From [Limnothrix rosea] IAM M-220 (GTDB lineage Bacteria; Cyanobacteriota; Cyanobacteriia; Cyanobacteriales; MRBY01): 42,685 nt of DNA. Positions within the stretch are counted from its first letter, which is position 1; the number at the start of each line of letters is the position of its first letter. Shown piece by piece: positions 16,701 to 24,083 of this stretch. Both the position numbers and the translations under genes were made by a program. The notes below the pieces were generated by a model, which saw nothing but the letters and a program-made list of their open reading frames with translations, was not told the DNA's origin and did not search any database. The DNA is taken from contig NZ_MRBY01000037.1 in assembly GCF_001904615.1 (NCBI RefSeq), positions 1-42,685 of the forward strand. The letters run 5' to 3'.

Positions 16701-18909
16701 TATTATTGATATTATCTAAAATTACATCGGCATCAGTATCTATTGTTAATAAATCGGCGATTGCCAGTGGGTTTGCCCCTACAATATTGCCTGTCGCGCC
16801 GAGGGTTAGATTTTCTGTTTCAATGGAACCCAAAATCAAATTACCGCCGGAAGATAGACGGATTTCCGGAGCCTGAAGCTCAAAATTATTGGCTTGAATA
16901 TTTCCAGATGTCGTGGTTAAGGTCAGCTCATCGCTAAAATTTAAATCGTTTAGAAGCTCGATGTCTTGGGCAGCAAAAGTCAATTTACTAAAGCCATCTC
17001 CTAAGCGGTTAAGTTCAAGGTCAGAAAGGTTTAGGCGACGATCTTCTACATCTGAACCAAGGGTCAAGGAAGTACTATTCGTTTTAGTGGATAAACTAAA
17101 TTCTCCTGTGCCAAAAAGGCGATCACCGACATTAAGGTCATCTGTGTTTAGGGAAATATTTTTTAACGGGGTATTTTCCCCAAGTGCGTCAAGAAAATTA
17201 ATTTCAGAGGCAGTGACAGTCAGATTATTAGCACCATCGACTTGGCCTTGAAATTCGACAATTTCGGTATTAGTACTGCCTAGAGTAATATCGCCAATAT
17301 TAATATCTGATGCAAAGAAAAGCTGTCCTGAGCCAACGTCTATATCGCCATTAATAAACGTATTATTTTGGGATTTTAAGGTGATATTGCCACCACCTGT
17401 TTGAAGTTTTTGGTCAACTGTCAAATTATCTTGGCTATGAAAATTTAGGGACAATTTCCCTGTTTGATTTAGGCTGGGGGCGATCGCCCCATTGAGGGTT
17501 AATTTTTGGGCAGAGTCAAGGGTGAGCTGATGATCGGCAATATTATCTGTCGGCAGCGCAGAACTGAGCATCATGTCCCCGCCCTGACTCATGATGCCGC
17601 CGTTGCCGGCGATGAGGGATGCATTGAGCCATGTGGTATCTAGATAGCTGGTCGCCAAATCGGTAGCAAAGGGATTGGCAACATCAATGGTGGTGGTGTT
17701 TTGCGGTGTGCCAATCTCCACTGCCTGCGTCGCAATTGACCAATTATCAACTTGAAAAGGAGAGGTGATTTCCAGACCTTCTGGGGCGCTTAACGTGAGG
17801 GAATTTGCGGTAATGTCACCGTAAATGCCGACCCTTTTTGAGGCGATCGCCCCACTACCATTCGCAAAGTTTAAGCTGCCATTGGGCAATAAAACAAAGG
17901 TATGGTCTGCGTCAATATTTAAACTCTTCCCGGTAATGTTTGAATCAATGCCCACCTGGGAGCCGGCGATCGCCACATTACCAACGCCTGCATTAAGGGC
18001 ACTTTCCGAGAAAAGAAGGCCAGCTGTTGGCGGGAGAGACACCCCAGAATTGAGTTGCAGTAAATCATTTTCAACGGCGATGCCCAAGGCAAATTCCACC
18101 GGATCTAAATCCAGATCATTGCCAGTCAGTAAACGGGCAAAATCGAGGGGGGTTAAGGTGCTGCTGCCGTTGGGGACAAACTCTAGGTTGATGAGACTAC
18201 CCGCTTGAGACAATTTAACCGTGCCTGTTTCTGGCAAGGCTGTTAGGGTAATGCTGCCGTCGGTCGCCGTGAGAGTACCTGTGTTGACAATGCTGTGGGC
18301 GACAAGGTTAATTGCTTTTCCGTCTGCCACAGCCAAATCTGCACCATTGAGAATGATGCCTGCTGTTTCTAAAAATTCCAATCCAGTGGGTGTGCCGTTC
18401 AAAGCTTGATAGTCAGCGGCGGTACTCGTGGGAAGCCAAGTCCCATTACTAAACTGGAGGTTGTCTGCGGTGGTAGCGGTAAAGTCGCCGGGAATATTGA
18501 GGCTCGCATTTTCCCCAAAAATAATGCCCGCAGGATTGAGCAAAAATAAATTTGGATTGTTGCCGCCGAGGATTTCTAGAGCACCATTAATTTCCGAGGG
18601 ATTGTCTCCGAGTACCCGGTTCAGGATATTGGCGATCGCCGGCGTGTTTTGCAGATCAAAAACAGCAGTTTCCCCAGTAGGCAGATCAAATTGATTGAAA
18701 TGGTGGAACACATTGGTGCCATCACCAGAAATAATGCCTTGATCAATGGTGTGGCGATCGCCCGTCCCATTGACCTGAACCCTCGTTTGTGTGGCAGTAT
18801 TCGGGTCAGTATCGGGCACAATCTGGGCGGAACCGAGCGTTGGCAGCACCAAAATAAATGAAGAACAAACCCAAATCCACACCCGATACAAACGAGAGCT
18901 AAAAAACAT
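13702..18909 (-). CDS. Secreted haemagglutinin-type beta-helix protein with C-terminal CHAT protease domain
   Basis: This is the longest gene (1735 residues). A signal peptide ends at about LGSAQ. Residues 35-170 match the filamentous-haemagglutinin N-terminal (TPS secretion) domain, with GGNNPNLFLLNPAGIIFGEN. About 1100 residues of short repeats follow (patterns such as NLTAATDIHLTSKQGAIAT), typical of a right-handed beta-helix. The last ~250 residues are a CHAT domain, a caspase-like peptidase fold. VHLATHGEF gives the catalytic His (about 1574) and LLVLSACRTALG the catalytic Cys (about 1617), and the end SHPYYWSAFNMVGNPW is the usual CHAT finish. Both catalytic residues are intact. No TpsB transporter gene is in the window; the BamA-like protein at 1167 is not one. 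The fusion suggests an exported or surface protease, but its target is unknown. Confidence 0.93.
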   Translation of the reverse strand: MFFSSRLYRVWIWVCSSFILVLPTLGSAQIVPDTDPNTATQTRVQVNGTGDRHTIDQGIISGDGTNVFHHFNQFDLPTGETAVFDLQNTPAIANILNRVLGDNPSEINGALEILGGNNPNLFLLNPAGIIFGENASLNIPGDFTATTADNLQFSNGTWLPTSTAADYQALNGTPTGLEFLETAGIILNGADLAVADGKAINLVAHSIVNTGTLTATDGSITLTALPETGTVKLSQAGSLINLEFVPNGSSTLTPLDFARLLTGNDLDLDPVEFALGIAVENDLLQLNSGVSLPPTAGLLFSESALNAGVGNVAIAGSQVGIDSNITGKSLNIDADHTFVLLPNGSLNFANGSGAIASKRVGIYGDITANSLTLSAPEGLEITSPFQVDNWSIATQAVEIGTPQNTTTIDVANPFATDLATSYLDTTWLNASLIAGNGGIMSQGGDMMLSSALPTDNIADHQLTLDSAQKLTLNGAIAPSLNQTGKLSLNFHSQDNLTVDQKLQTGGGNITLKSQNNTFINGDIDVGSGQLFFASDINIGDITLGSTNTEIVEFQGQVDGANNLTVTASEINFLDALGENTPLKNISLNTDDLNVGDRLFGTGEFSLSTKTNSTSLTLGSDVEDRRLNLSDLELNRLGDGFSKLTFAAQDIELLNDLNFSDELTLTTTSGNIQANNFELQAPEIRLSSGGNLILGSIETENLTLGATGNIVGANPLAIADLLTIDTDADVILDNINNNFYQIDLVRARNIFIQDRNHVEFIGSNISGNLQTAAASIQASDLLEVSGSLSFTATEFIDTKDLNTVQDILLTANRVQTEALTTSNGSVNISSIQSINIANISAIDLVSLSSQTSTIASGDIGTNTGSINIFAANNISIKNANTGGKIDLKSNFGSIQAENLAAAKNANIFAQNNIRTKNIAAAQVDLKSELGLVQTNNVVARDSSLTLVSEQGLVLDNVTAATNLNLTSLNGAIATKNMLANNNADVTAVGNLNIGNIAAEKVNLESTSGSIKTSNITAKNAALKVTADQNLIADNLTAATDIHLTSKQGAIATNNLTATKGKVKLAADTNVDVGKVTAKGQITVTAKRGDLTTQDITTQGQAIALTAGDEIQSGDLTSKSITTNGGDITVKAIQAIATGNIDSSALAGDAGDIFIDPIRDIQTGYINAESPLGRAGDVEMIAGQHIRLTETFEAASGDEASISTIGGRANGEIKLSHGGGDDQKFQVGDSRINGSAGALVQGDITIPAGSSFEADIDTVDIKEFREEDFPKTLPSANGQQIEGFSVDFFKDITVEDLAITTEDLVNVERQFADAYIEKFNLKEQSSRPSDQVEKTLQTIKTQTNTEPAVVYAFFRPDISTDSQAEEQGEVEWRFRPSGRWRFQDEPQGKASDVLELVMVTADGTKTRKRIRGATRQEVIFQANRFFSHVTNLRLRNAYLYSARELHRILVEPLEAEMAAAGVDNLTYIMDSGLRVLPLAALHDGQQFLVEKYSLGTMPSFELTNTNYVDLNGSSVLAMGSSEFDETLDLPAVPLELRRVRDQVGEGEIFLNEQFTVENLVAARRHYPHNIVHLATHGEFLPGNLENSYIQFWDERLTLRDLSKLELSSPVVNLLVLSACRTALGNQDAELGFAGLAIASGAKSVLGSLWYVSDEGTLGLMTEFYRALKTSPIKAEALRQAQLAMLRGDVTFKKSTYRITRGEIKPLPHIAPELAVVQTQDFSHPYYWSAFNMVGNPW

Positions 18910-19405
18910 AAAGAGAACAAGTGGTAGAGCTTAAGAGATACTTTATCGAATCCCTTCGAACTTTTGATTAAACATTAATAAAATATATCTGTTCTAGTAT
19001 GCCCTTAGCCTTGGGAAAAGCAATCAGCTATTAAGGGAAAATACTTAGATAAAATCAGTTTATTCATTGTTTTTCGGGTGTCGTCCTTTGTCATGGTCAG
19101 CAGCCTTTGGGGTCTAACCCCCTAGATTTTTGTGACGGCAGGCGTTTTGCGTCCCACACTTCCCCAAGAAAAAAACTCATTTGTTGTGGCATATTTTTCC
19201 AAATCTGGGCAACCACAAAGATTTATATGACTATTTACATGCCATGGCAACAAAAAAATCAATAACGTTAGTTTTTTACTGGATTTCAAGCCTTGATTCT
19301 TTAATTTTTAGAGCGTTATTTTGACAGATTGAATTGACAATATGAAGGCGTTTTTGGCATCCTTTTAGCAGAATTATCGAGTTGTTTATAGGAGTCAAAG
19401 ACGTG
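18910..19405. other. Divergent intergenic region between the CHAT gene and phosphoglucomutase
   Basis: About 500 bases without a credible gene. It must hold the promoters of both divergent genes, but no pair of -35/-10 boxes stands out. A small GGGGT-CTA-ACCCC hairpin lies at 19109-19121. The Shine-Dalgarno AGGAG for the rightward gene is at 19390-19394. Confidence 0.6.
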
Positions 19406-20857
19406 ATGTCTATTCCAAGCAAAAAACCAATTAAATTTGGCACGGACGGTTGGCGTGGAATAATTGCAGCTGATTTCACGTTTGAGCGGGTTCAACGGGT
19501 GGCGATCGCCGCGGCCTATGTCCTCAAGGAAAATTACGCAGACCAAGCAACATCCGATACTGTCATTGTGGGCTACGATCGCCGTTTTCTGGCTAATGAA
19601 TTTGCCCTCGCTGCCGCCGAAGCTATCCAAGGGGAAGGGTTTACCGTTAAGCTCGCCAACTGTTTTTCCCCGACTCCAGCCCTCAGTTACGCCGCCCATC
19701 ACCAAAAAGCACTGGGGGCGATCGCCATGACAGCCAGCCATAATCCCGCTGGTTATCTCGGTTTAAAGGTGAAGGGCGCATTTGGTGGCTCAGTATCGGG
19801 AGAGATTACGGCGCAAATCGAAGCGAAACTTGACGCTGGTATTCCCCCCAGCAACGGCACAAATGGCTCTTTAGAGTATTTTGATCCTTGGGCAGATTAT
19901 TGTGATGGTCTCCAACGGTTGGTAGATGTGGAAGCCATTCGGGGGGCGATCGCCGCCGGGAAGCTCGAAGTCTTTGCCGATGTCATGTATGGCGCAGCAT
20001 CGGGCGGTTTAACCCAGCTCCTCAATGAAACCATTCAGGAAGTCCATTGCGATCCCGATCCATTATTTGGTGGCCGCGCCCCAGAACCCCTAGAGAAAAA
20101 TCTTTCCCAACTCAAACGAGTCATTCGGTCTGCGCAGGCACAAAATCCTGAGGCCATTCAAGTGGGATTTGTCTTTGATGGTGATAGCGATCGCATTGCC
20201 GCCGTAGACAGTGCAGGTAATTTCCTCAGTTCTCAAAAATTGATCCCGGTTTTATTGGCGCACCTCTCTCAAAATCGCGGTTATGGCGGCGAAGTGGTTA
20301 AAACAGTCAGCGGTTCGGATCTCATTCCCCTGCTAAGCGAGAGCTTTAATTTGCCGTTATTTGAAACGCCCATTGGCTACAAATACATTGCCGAGCGGAT
20401 GCTGGACGAAAAAGTTTTACTGGGTGGCGAAGAGTCCGGCGGCATTGGCTATGGTCACCATATCCCTGAGCGGGACGCGCTGCTGGCAGCCCTCTATGTC
20501 CTTGAGGCGATCGCCACCTCAGGCAAAGACTTAGGCGATATTTACCAAGGGCTTCTAGATCAAGTCGGATTTTCCTCGGTCTATGACCGCATTGATTTAC
20601 ACCTGAAAGATTTCTCCATCCGCGATCGCCTCCTGAGCGAGCTGAAAGACAATACCCCGACCACCATTGCCGACAAAAAAGTCTTAGATTGCAACACCAA
20701 AGACGGCTACAAATTTCGCCTTGCTGACCAAAGCTGGCTCTTGATCCGGTTTAGCGGTACAGAACCCGTTTTGCGCCTCTACTGCGAAGCCCCCACCATA
20801 GATGACGTTAACAACACTCTCGCCTGGGCAAAAACTTGGGCAGAATCCTTTAACTAA
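19406..20857 (+). CDS. Phosphoglucomutase/phosphomannomutase family protein
   Basis: The enzyme interconverts hexose 1- and 6-phosphates, feeding glycogen or nucleotide-sugar synthesis. All four family signatures are present: the phosphoserine loop AMTASHNPAGYLGLK, the Mg-binding FDGDSDRIAA, the sugar-binding GGEESGGIG and the phosphate-binding RFSGTEPVLRLY. The length of about 483 residues fits the bacterial PGM/PMM group. I chose the ATG at 19406, which has AGGAG eleven bases before it. The GTG immediately before it (19403) has slightly better spacing and cannot be excluded. A TTG at 19382 would lie before the ribosome site. The exact sugar preference cannot be assigned from motifs alone. 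Confidence 0.93.
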   Translation: MSIPSKKPIKFGTDGWRGIIAADFTFERVQRVAIAAAYVLKENYADQATSDTVIVGYDRRFLANEFALAAAEAIQGEGFTVKLANCFSPTPALSYAAHHQKALGAIAMTASHNPAGYLGLKVKGAFGGSVSGEITAQIEAKLDAGIPPSNGTNGSLEYFDPWADYCDGLQRLVDVEAIRGAIAAGKLEVFADVMYGAASGGLTQLLNETIQEVHCDPDPLFGGRAPEPLEKNLSQLKRVIRSAQAQNPEAIQVGFVFDGDSDRIAAVDSAGNFLSSQKLIPVLLAHLSQNRGYGGEVVKTVSGSDLIPLLSESFNLPLFETPIGYKYIAERMLDEKVLLGGEESGGIGYGHHIPERDALLAALYVLEAIATSGKDLGDIYQGLLDQVGFSSVYDRIDLHLKDFSIRDRLLSELKDNTPTTIADKKVLDCNTKDGYKFRLADQSWLLIRFSGTEPVLRLYCEAPTIDDVNNTLAWAKTWAESFN

Positions 20858-20991
20858 ACACCAACGGCTTGCCGCACAAATCCACCATTAGCCCTGCAGT
20901 CCAGCCAAAACATAATTAAAGGCGTAGGACGCAAACCCGCATTTTTATTGCAATATTTTTGACCAAAAAGTCAATTTTAGAGCATTAAATT

Positions 20992-21208
20992 CACCTGAGT
21001 TTGGGTTAAGCAACGTCAGTTATGGATAAGAATGTAGCCAAAATTCTTTAGAGAAAAGGAGACATGGAGAGGGAGAGACACGGGGAAGCAACGAAAATTT
21101 GCATTTTTTGAAAGCTAGTAGGATTGTTTGCATAGAAATATCTCCCGATCTCTCGCTCTCCCATTCACCGCGTCGTACTTCCGAGCATGCTTAAGCAAAA
21201 CTCACGTT
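20992..21208 (+). repeat. Dispersed MITE-like repeat, complete copy B
   Basis: The left end is CACCTGAGTTTGGGTTAAGC (20992-21011). The reverse complement of the right end (21188-21208) begins AACGTGAGTTTTGCTTAAGC. The two align as imperfect terminal inverted repeats with about 15 of 20 identities. The 217-base interior has no open frame of note. It contains the ~55-bp module (21010-21066), two 16-bp units (21052-21083), and the stretch shared with copy A. The family resembles a miniature inverted-repeat element, but no transposase or clear target duplication is seen. Confidence 0.8.
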
Positions 21209-21337
21209 AAGCAGAGTTTGTCATGGCGGCACAGTAGACAGCCGCCAAGGTGGTGGGGAGCTCTCCGCAACTCATAGGTTTGGACAAAAATTGCGTGGGA
21301 ACAATATCACTATTCCCGATGTCTTCGACTTCCCACA

Positions 21338-21390
21338 TCTCCTTGTCCCAAAGAGTTTTAGATGCAATCTTTCAGCAAAACTAACGTTAA
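21338..21390 (-). repeat. Solitary terminal module of the dispersed repeat
   Basis: CCAAAGAGTTTTAGATGCAA followed by AGCAAAACTAACGTTAA (21374-21390). The latter matches the right end of copy B (AGCAAAACTCACGTTAA) at 16 of 17 bases, in the same orientation. The first part resembles the second module of copy A (TAAGAATTTTAGATACAA). It lies 130 bases beyond copy B and may be the end of an older adjacent element. Confidence 0.65.
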
Positions 21391-21536
21391 ATTATGGCGG
21401 CGATCGCCCTAGAGTCCGTACAAGAAACCATGAATACAATCAATGAAATACTTAAAAAAGCCAAAGGCTAACATCGCATCTTTTTTTGCAGTAACCATGA
21501 CCAACTAAGCCATCCTGACATTAGATATTTCTCAAT

Positions 21537-22622
21537 TTAATTTGTGTTGGCGATCGCCTGTTGTTTAATAAGTTTTTGAACAGCAACAATTGTGCGATTT
21601 AGCTCTACATTTCGCCGCTTCGGATTCGCAAGATAAGCCTGTTGCTCCTGCTCGATCATTTCCACATCTTGCTCCACTAAACCATCCAATAACTTTTGTG
21701 CCGCACCAAAGAGAGAATCTTTCACAAAACGGCGGAATTTCACAGGTAATTTATGGAGCCGCCAAAACGCATTTAAAGACGTAAAGTGAATCAAATAAGC
21801 CTTTGTATGGGTCTCACTAGTCGGGCAAAACAAACAAGTAATCTTAAAATCATTCCCCAAAGTTGCATCCCAATTCGGGTAAACATAACTGACATCTAGC
21901 GGCTCAGGATGGAGCCTGCGCAGAGCCGGAAAAAAGAGCTGGGAAATAGACCAAATTTTGTCAATCTTATAATAACTCTGGGCTTCATAATGGGCATCAA
22001 CCCTTGAATCCGTTGCTTCTAAATCCTCTAATTTTGCTGATGTCCATGCCTGATAATCATTGTGCAAATGACCATGGTACATATCCATCAAATTTTCGAT
22101 GAGATAGGAAAAATGCCCCTCACATTCAATCACTGAAACCGTGACAATGTAATTCAAATGATCCCATTCAGGTAACGCAAAAGGCTCAATATTTTGGGCT
22201 TCTAAAATATCTGGATCACCGGGAAAAACCCACACAAAGCCATCCTGCTCCCGCACGGGTAAAGAACGAATCTTGCAGCTCGGACGCTGTTGATTTTCCG
22301 CCAAATAGGGCACATGGGCACAGGTTCCGGCCGCATCAAATTGCCAGCCATGGTACGAACATTCAAGGCGATCGCCCTTTACCTCACCAGAACTCAGCTG
22401 AACTTGACGGTGGGGACACCGATCCTCCAAGGCATGAACCTCTCCCCGTGTATCGCGAAACAACACAAACTTTTCCTTCCAGAGCGTAAAACCAAAGGGT
22501 CGATCCACCACCTCCGTACTACGGGCGGCCACATACCAATGATTTTTATTGATGCCACACTGCCGGACATCAGAAGACCCCGATACCGTGACCACTGATC
22601 GCTGAGTTGAAATTTGTTGCAT
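21537..22622 (-). CDS. Rieske [2Fe-2S] aromatic-type oxygenase
   Basis: The 361-residue protein has a Rieske centre, CPHR at 69-72 and CSYHGW at 88-93. A mononuclear iron site follows in LIENLMDMYHGHLH (about 175-187; D180 and the following histidines). Unlike the protein at 12005 it has no C-x-x-C and no membrane tail, so it belongs to a soluble ring-hydroxylating group. In Synechococcus PCC 7002 a Rieske protein called CruH takes part in synechoxanthin (carotenoid) synthesis. This gene could be of that kind, but I cannot confirm it by sequence and give no symbol. It stands alone, with repeat-rich DNA downstream and the DnaA-box-like region upstream. Confidence 0.88.
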   Translation of the reverse strand: MQQISTQRSVVTVSGSSDVRQCGINKNHWYVAARSTEVVDRPFGFTLWKEKFVLFRDTRGEVHALEDRCPHRQVQLSSGEVKGDRLECSYHGWQFDAAGTCAHVPYLAENQQRPSCKIRSLPVREQDGFVWVFPGDPDILEAQNIEPFALPEWDHLNYIVTVSVIECEGHFSYLIENLMDMYHGHLHNDYQAWTSAKLEDLEATDSRVDAHYEAQSYYKIDKIWSISQLFFPALRRLHPEPLDVSYVYPNWDATLGNDFKITCLFCPTSETHTKAYLIHFTSLNAFWRLHKLPVKFRRFVKDSLFGAAQKLLDGLVEQDVEMIEQEQQAYLANPKRRNVELNRTIVAVQKLIKQQAIANTN

Positions 22623-23129
22623 GGGAAGGAAATCTCAGGGAACTTGGATTTATTTAAACAGATCCCTCCCCGAAATTCACTGATTTTCAATAAATTTGCA
22701 ATTCTTATTTTTCTAAAAAAAGATCCCTCAGGCATTCCCCATAGTTTCCCCAAAGTACTTTCACCTTTTCCACAGTTTTCCCAAAGTTTTCCACAGCTTT
22801 AAACGTGTTTCTACGAATTACGATGATCCTTGGGAAATTCGTTTTTTTTCTATCCACAGCCGTTGATTACAGTTGTATTATTTAAGTAATAACAACAAAA
22901 AAGTGCTGAAAGCCTTATTCTTTCGTTGTCAGTCGCCAGAGGAGCACTGCCTTGTTACATTTTGCAATATTGACAAAACCACCCCTAGTTAGACAACAAT
23001 AGGGCGGCATGGAGAAAAATTTACCCCGCTTTAACCTCGTAACAATCCCCTAAATTTTTGAAGCGAATTTTTTCTTGCACAACATATTTTTCACCCGTCC
23101 ATTGAGTAGAGTTGGCAAGGTATAAGGCA
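22623..23129. other. Divergent intergenic region with DnaA-box-like cluster
   Basis: About 500 bases with no gene seen, between the Rieske gene (minus) and the DUF2811 gene (plus). It is AT-rich and contains the DnaA-box cluster described separately and a TTGACA (22970-22975) without a convincing -10 at the right distance. Confidence 0.6.
22766..22858 (+). promoter_or_regulatory. Cluster of DnaA-box-like sequences
   Basis: TTTTCCACAG occurs at 22766-22775 and again at 22787-22796, exactly 21 bases apart, and CTATCCACA (one mismatch to TTATCCACA) is at 22850-22858, all in one orientation. TTTTCCACA is the form of DnaA box reported for cyanobacterial origins. AT-rich DNA follows (22861-22900). 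Confidence 0.5.
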
Positions 23130-23366
23130 ATGATGAATAGCACCACTGTGAGCATTTTGGCAGAAATCCCTGAGGCACTCCACGAGTCACTACAGGTTTA
23201 TCTTGAGAACCATTCTAGTTGGGATCAGGACCGTGTTTTTGCGGCTGCTTTGTCTCAGTTTTTGCTCCAAACAGGAGAGGGGAAAACACCGGAGGAGGCG
23301 GAGAGCTATCGTTCTTGCGCCAGAGTATACTTAGAGACGCTGTTTGAGCAGTCAAAGTCTTACTAA
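23130..23366 (+). CDS. DUF2811 family protein
   Basis: This is a small acidic protein of about 78 residues with the core VSILAEIPEALHESLQVYLE and FAAALSQFLLQ, which I recognise as the cyanobacterial DUF2811 family of unknown function. It is probably all-helical and cytoplasmic, with no signal or membrane segment. The frame begins at a TTG (23112), but the ATG at 23130 (or the adjacent 23133) follows AAGG at 23117-23120 at good spacing and precedes the conserved core. It ends 20 bases before pth, so the two probably form one transcript. Confidence 0.85.
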   Translation: MMNSTTVSILAEIPEALHESLQVYLENHSSWDQDRVFAAALSQFLLQTGEGKTPEEAESYRSCARVYLETLFEQSKSY

Positions 23367-23386
23367 GGGCATTTTTCGTATTTTTC

Positions 23387-23998
23387 ATGGGTCAAACGAC
23401 ATCGTTAGTTATTCCCCAGTTAATTGTGGGTTTAGGGAATCCTGAGCCGAAGTATGATCGCACTCGCCACAATATTGGTTTTGAGTTTGTTGATCGCCTC
23501 GCAAGTGACTGGGGTGTTTCTTTGCAAGAGAATAAAAAGTTTCATGGCTTCTGGGCTGAGGCACGCCATGATGGTAAAAAGCTGGGTTTACTCAAGCCGA
23601 CAACCTATATGAACCGCTCTGGGCAGTCGCTACGGGCTGTGGTTGATTGGTACAAGATTCCGCCGGAGTCGGTGTTGGTGGTCTATGATGATATGGATTT
23701 GCCTTTGGGTCGGTTACGGCTACGCTTAACTGGGTCTGCGGGTGGTCATAATGGCATCAAATCGATCATTTCTCACCTCGGCACGAAAGATTTTCCGCGG
23801 CTACGCATCGGCATCGGTAAGGCAAGGTTTCAAGGCGATCGCCAAACAATTTCCCATGTTCTAGGTAAATTCTCACCGGACGAACAACCAATCCTTAAAA
23901 AGGTTTTAACCCTGTCAGAGGATGCCCTCTCCATGAGCCTCAAAGAAGGCGTGGAGAAAGCTATGAGCCTTTACAATGGGCGCAGTGTTGAACAGTGA
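23387..23998 (+). CDS. pth: Peptidyl-tRNA hydrolase
   Basis: Pth releases peptides from peptidyl-tRNA that drops off the ribosome. The 203-residue protein has the family opening LIVGLGNPEPKYDRTRHNIGF with the catalytic His in RHNIG, then TYMNRSGQS, VVYDDMDLPLGRLRLR and GSAGGHNGIKSI. The length is typical. The last codons (...RSVEQ stop) are made of the same GTGAACAG-like repeat that fills the next 50 bases, so the C-terminal tail and stop codon come from repeat DNA. It is downstream of the DUF2811 gene. Confidence 0.96.
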   Translation: MGQTTSLVIPQLIVGLGNPEPKYDRTRHNIGFEFVDRLASDWGVSLQENKKFHGFWAEARHDGKKLGLLKPTTYMNRSGQSLRAVVDWYKIPPESVLVVYDDMDLPLGRLRLRLTGSAGGHNGIKSIISHLGTKDFPRLRIGIGKARFQGDRQTISHVLGKFSPDEQPILKKVLTLSEDALSMSLKEGVEKAMSLYNGRSVEQ

Positions 23999-24051
23999 AC
24001 GGGTATCAGTGAACAGTGAACAGTGAACAGGTATCAGTGAACAGTTATCAG
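23986..24051. repeat. Short tandem repeat of GTGAACA / TATCAG units
   Basis: The stretch consists of repeated AGTGAACAGTGAACAG and GGTATCAGTGAACAG units, ending in TTATCAGG. It begins inside the last codons of pth, supplies its TGA stop, and reaches to 33 bases before the next gene's start. Its number of units is likely to vary between strains. Confidence 0.8.
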
Positions 24052-24083
24052 GTGTTGAGGGTCGGAGGTCTATTTTTAGGGTC

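Larger units (their letters stand above)
20858..21536. other. Intergenic region made largely of repeat elements
   Basis: About 680 bases with no credible gene. It contains the complete dispersed element (20992-21208) and a second copy of its end module (21338-21390). Between them lies a GC hairpin (GGCGGC at 21225-21230, GCCGCC at 21241-21246). The last ~140 bases downstream of the Rieske gene show one HIP1 site and nothing else clear. Confidence 0.7.

Noticed and set aside
14900-18500. CRISPR or satellite DNA in the long repetitive gene
   Set aside because: Repeats are at the protein level (beta-helix turns) with variable DNA and length; no conserved spacer-repeat pattern.
19109-19121. GGGGT-CTA-ACCCC hairpin as terminator
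   Set aside because: Short stem, only five following T residues at a distance, and it lies in a divergent promoter gap where a terminator is not expected.
21225-21246. GGCGGC/GCCGCC hairpin as a small RNA
   Set aside because: Stem of six with a ten-base loop and no promoter or terminator; may be chance.
22766-22858. Chromosomal origin of replication
   Set aside because: Only three boxes, and no dnaN or dnaA nearby; reported as a DnaA-box-like cluster instead.
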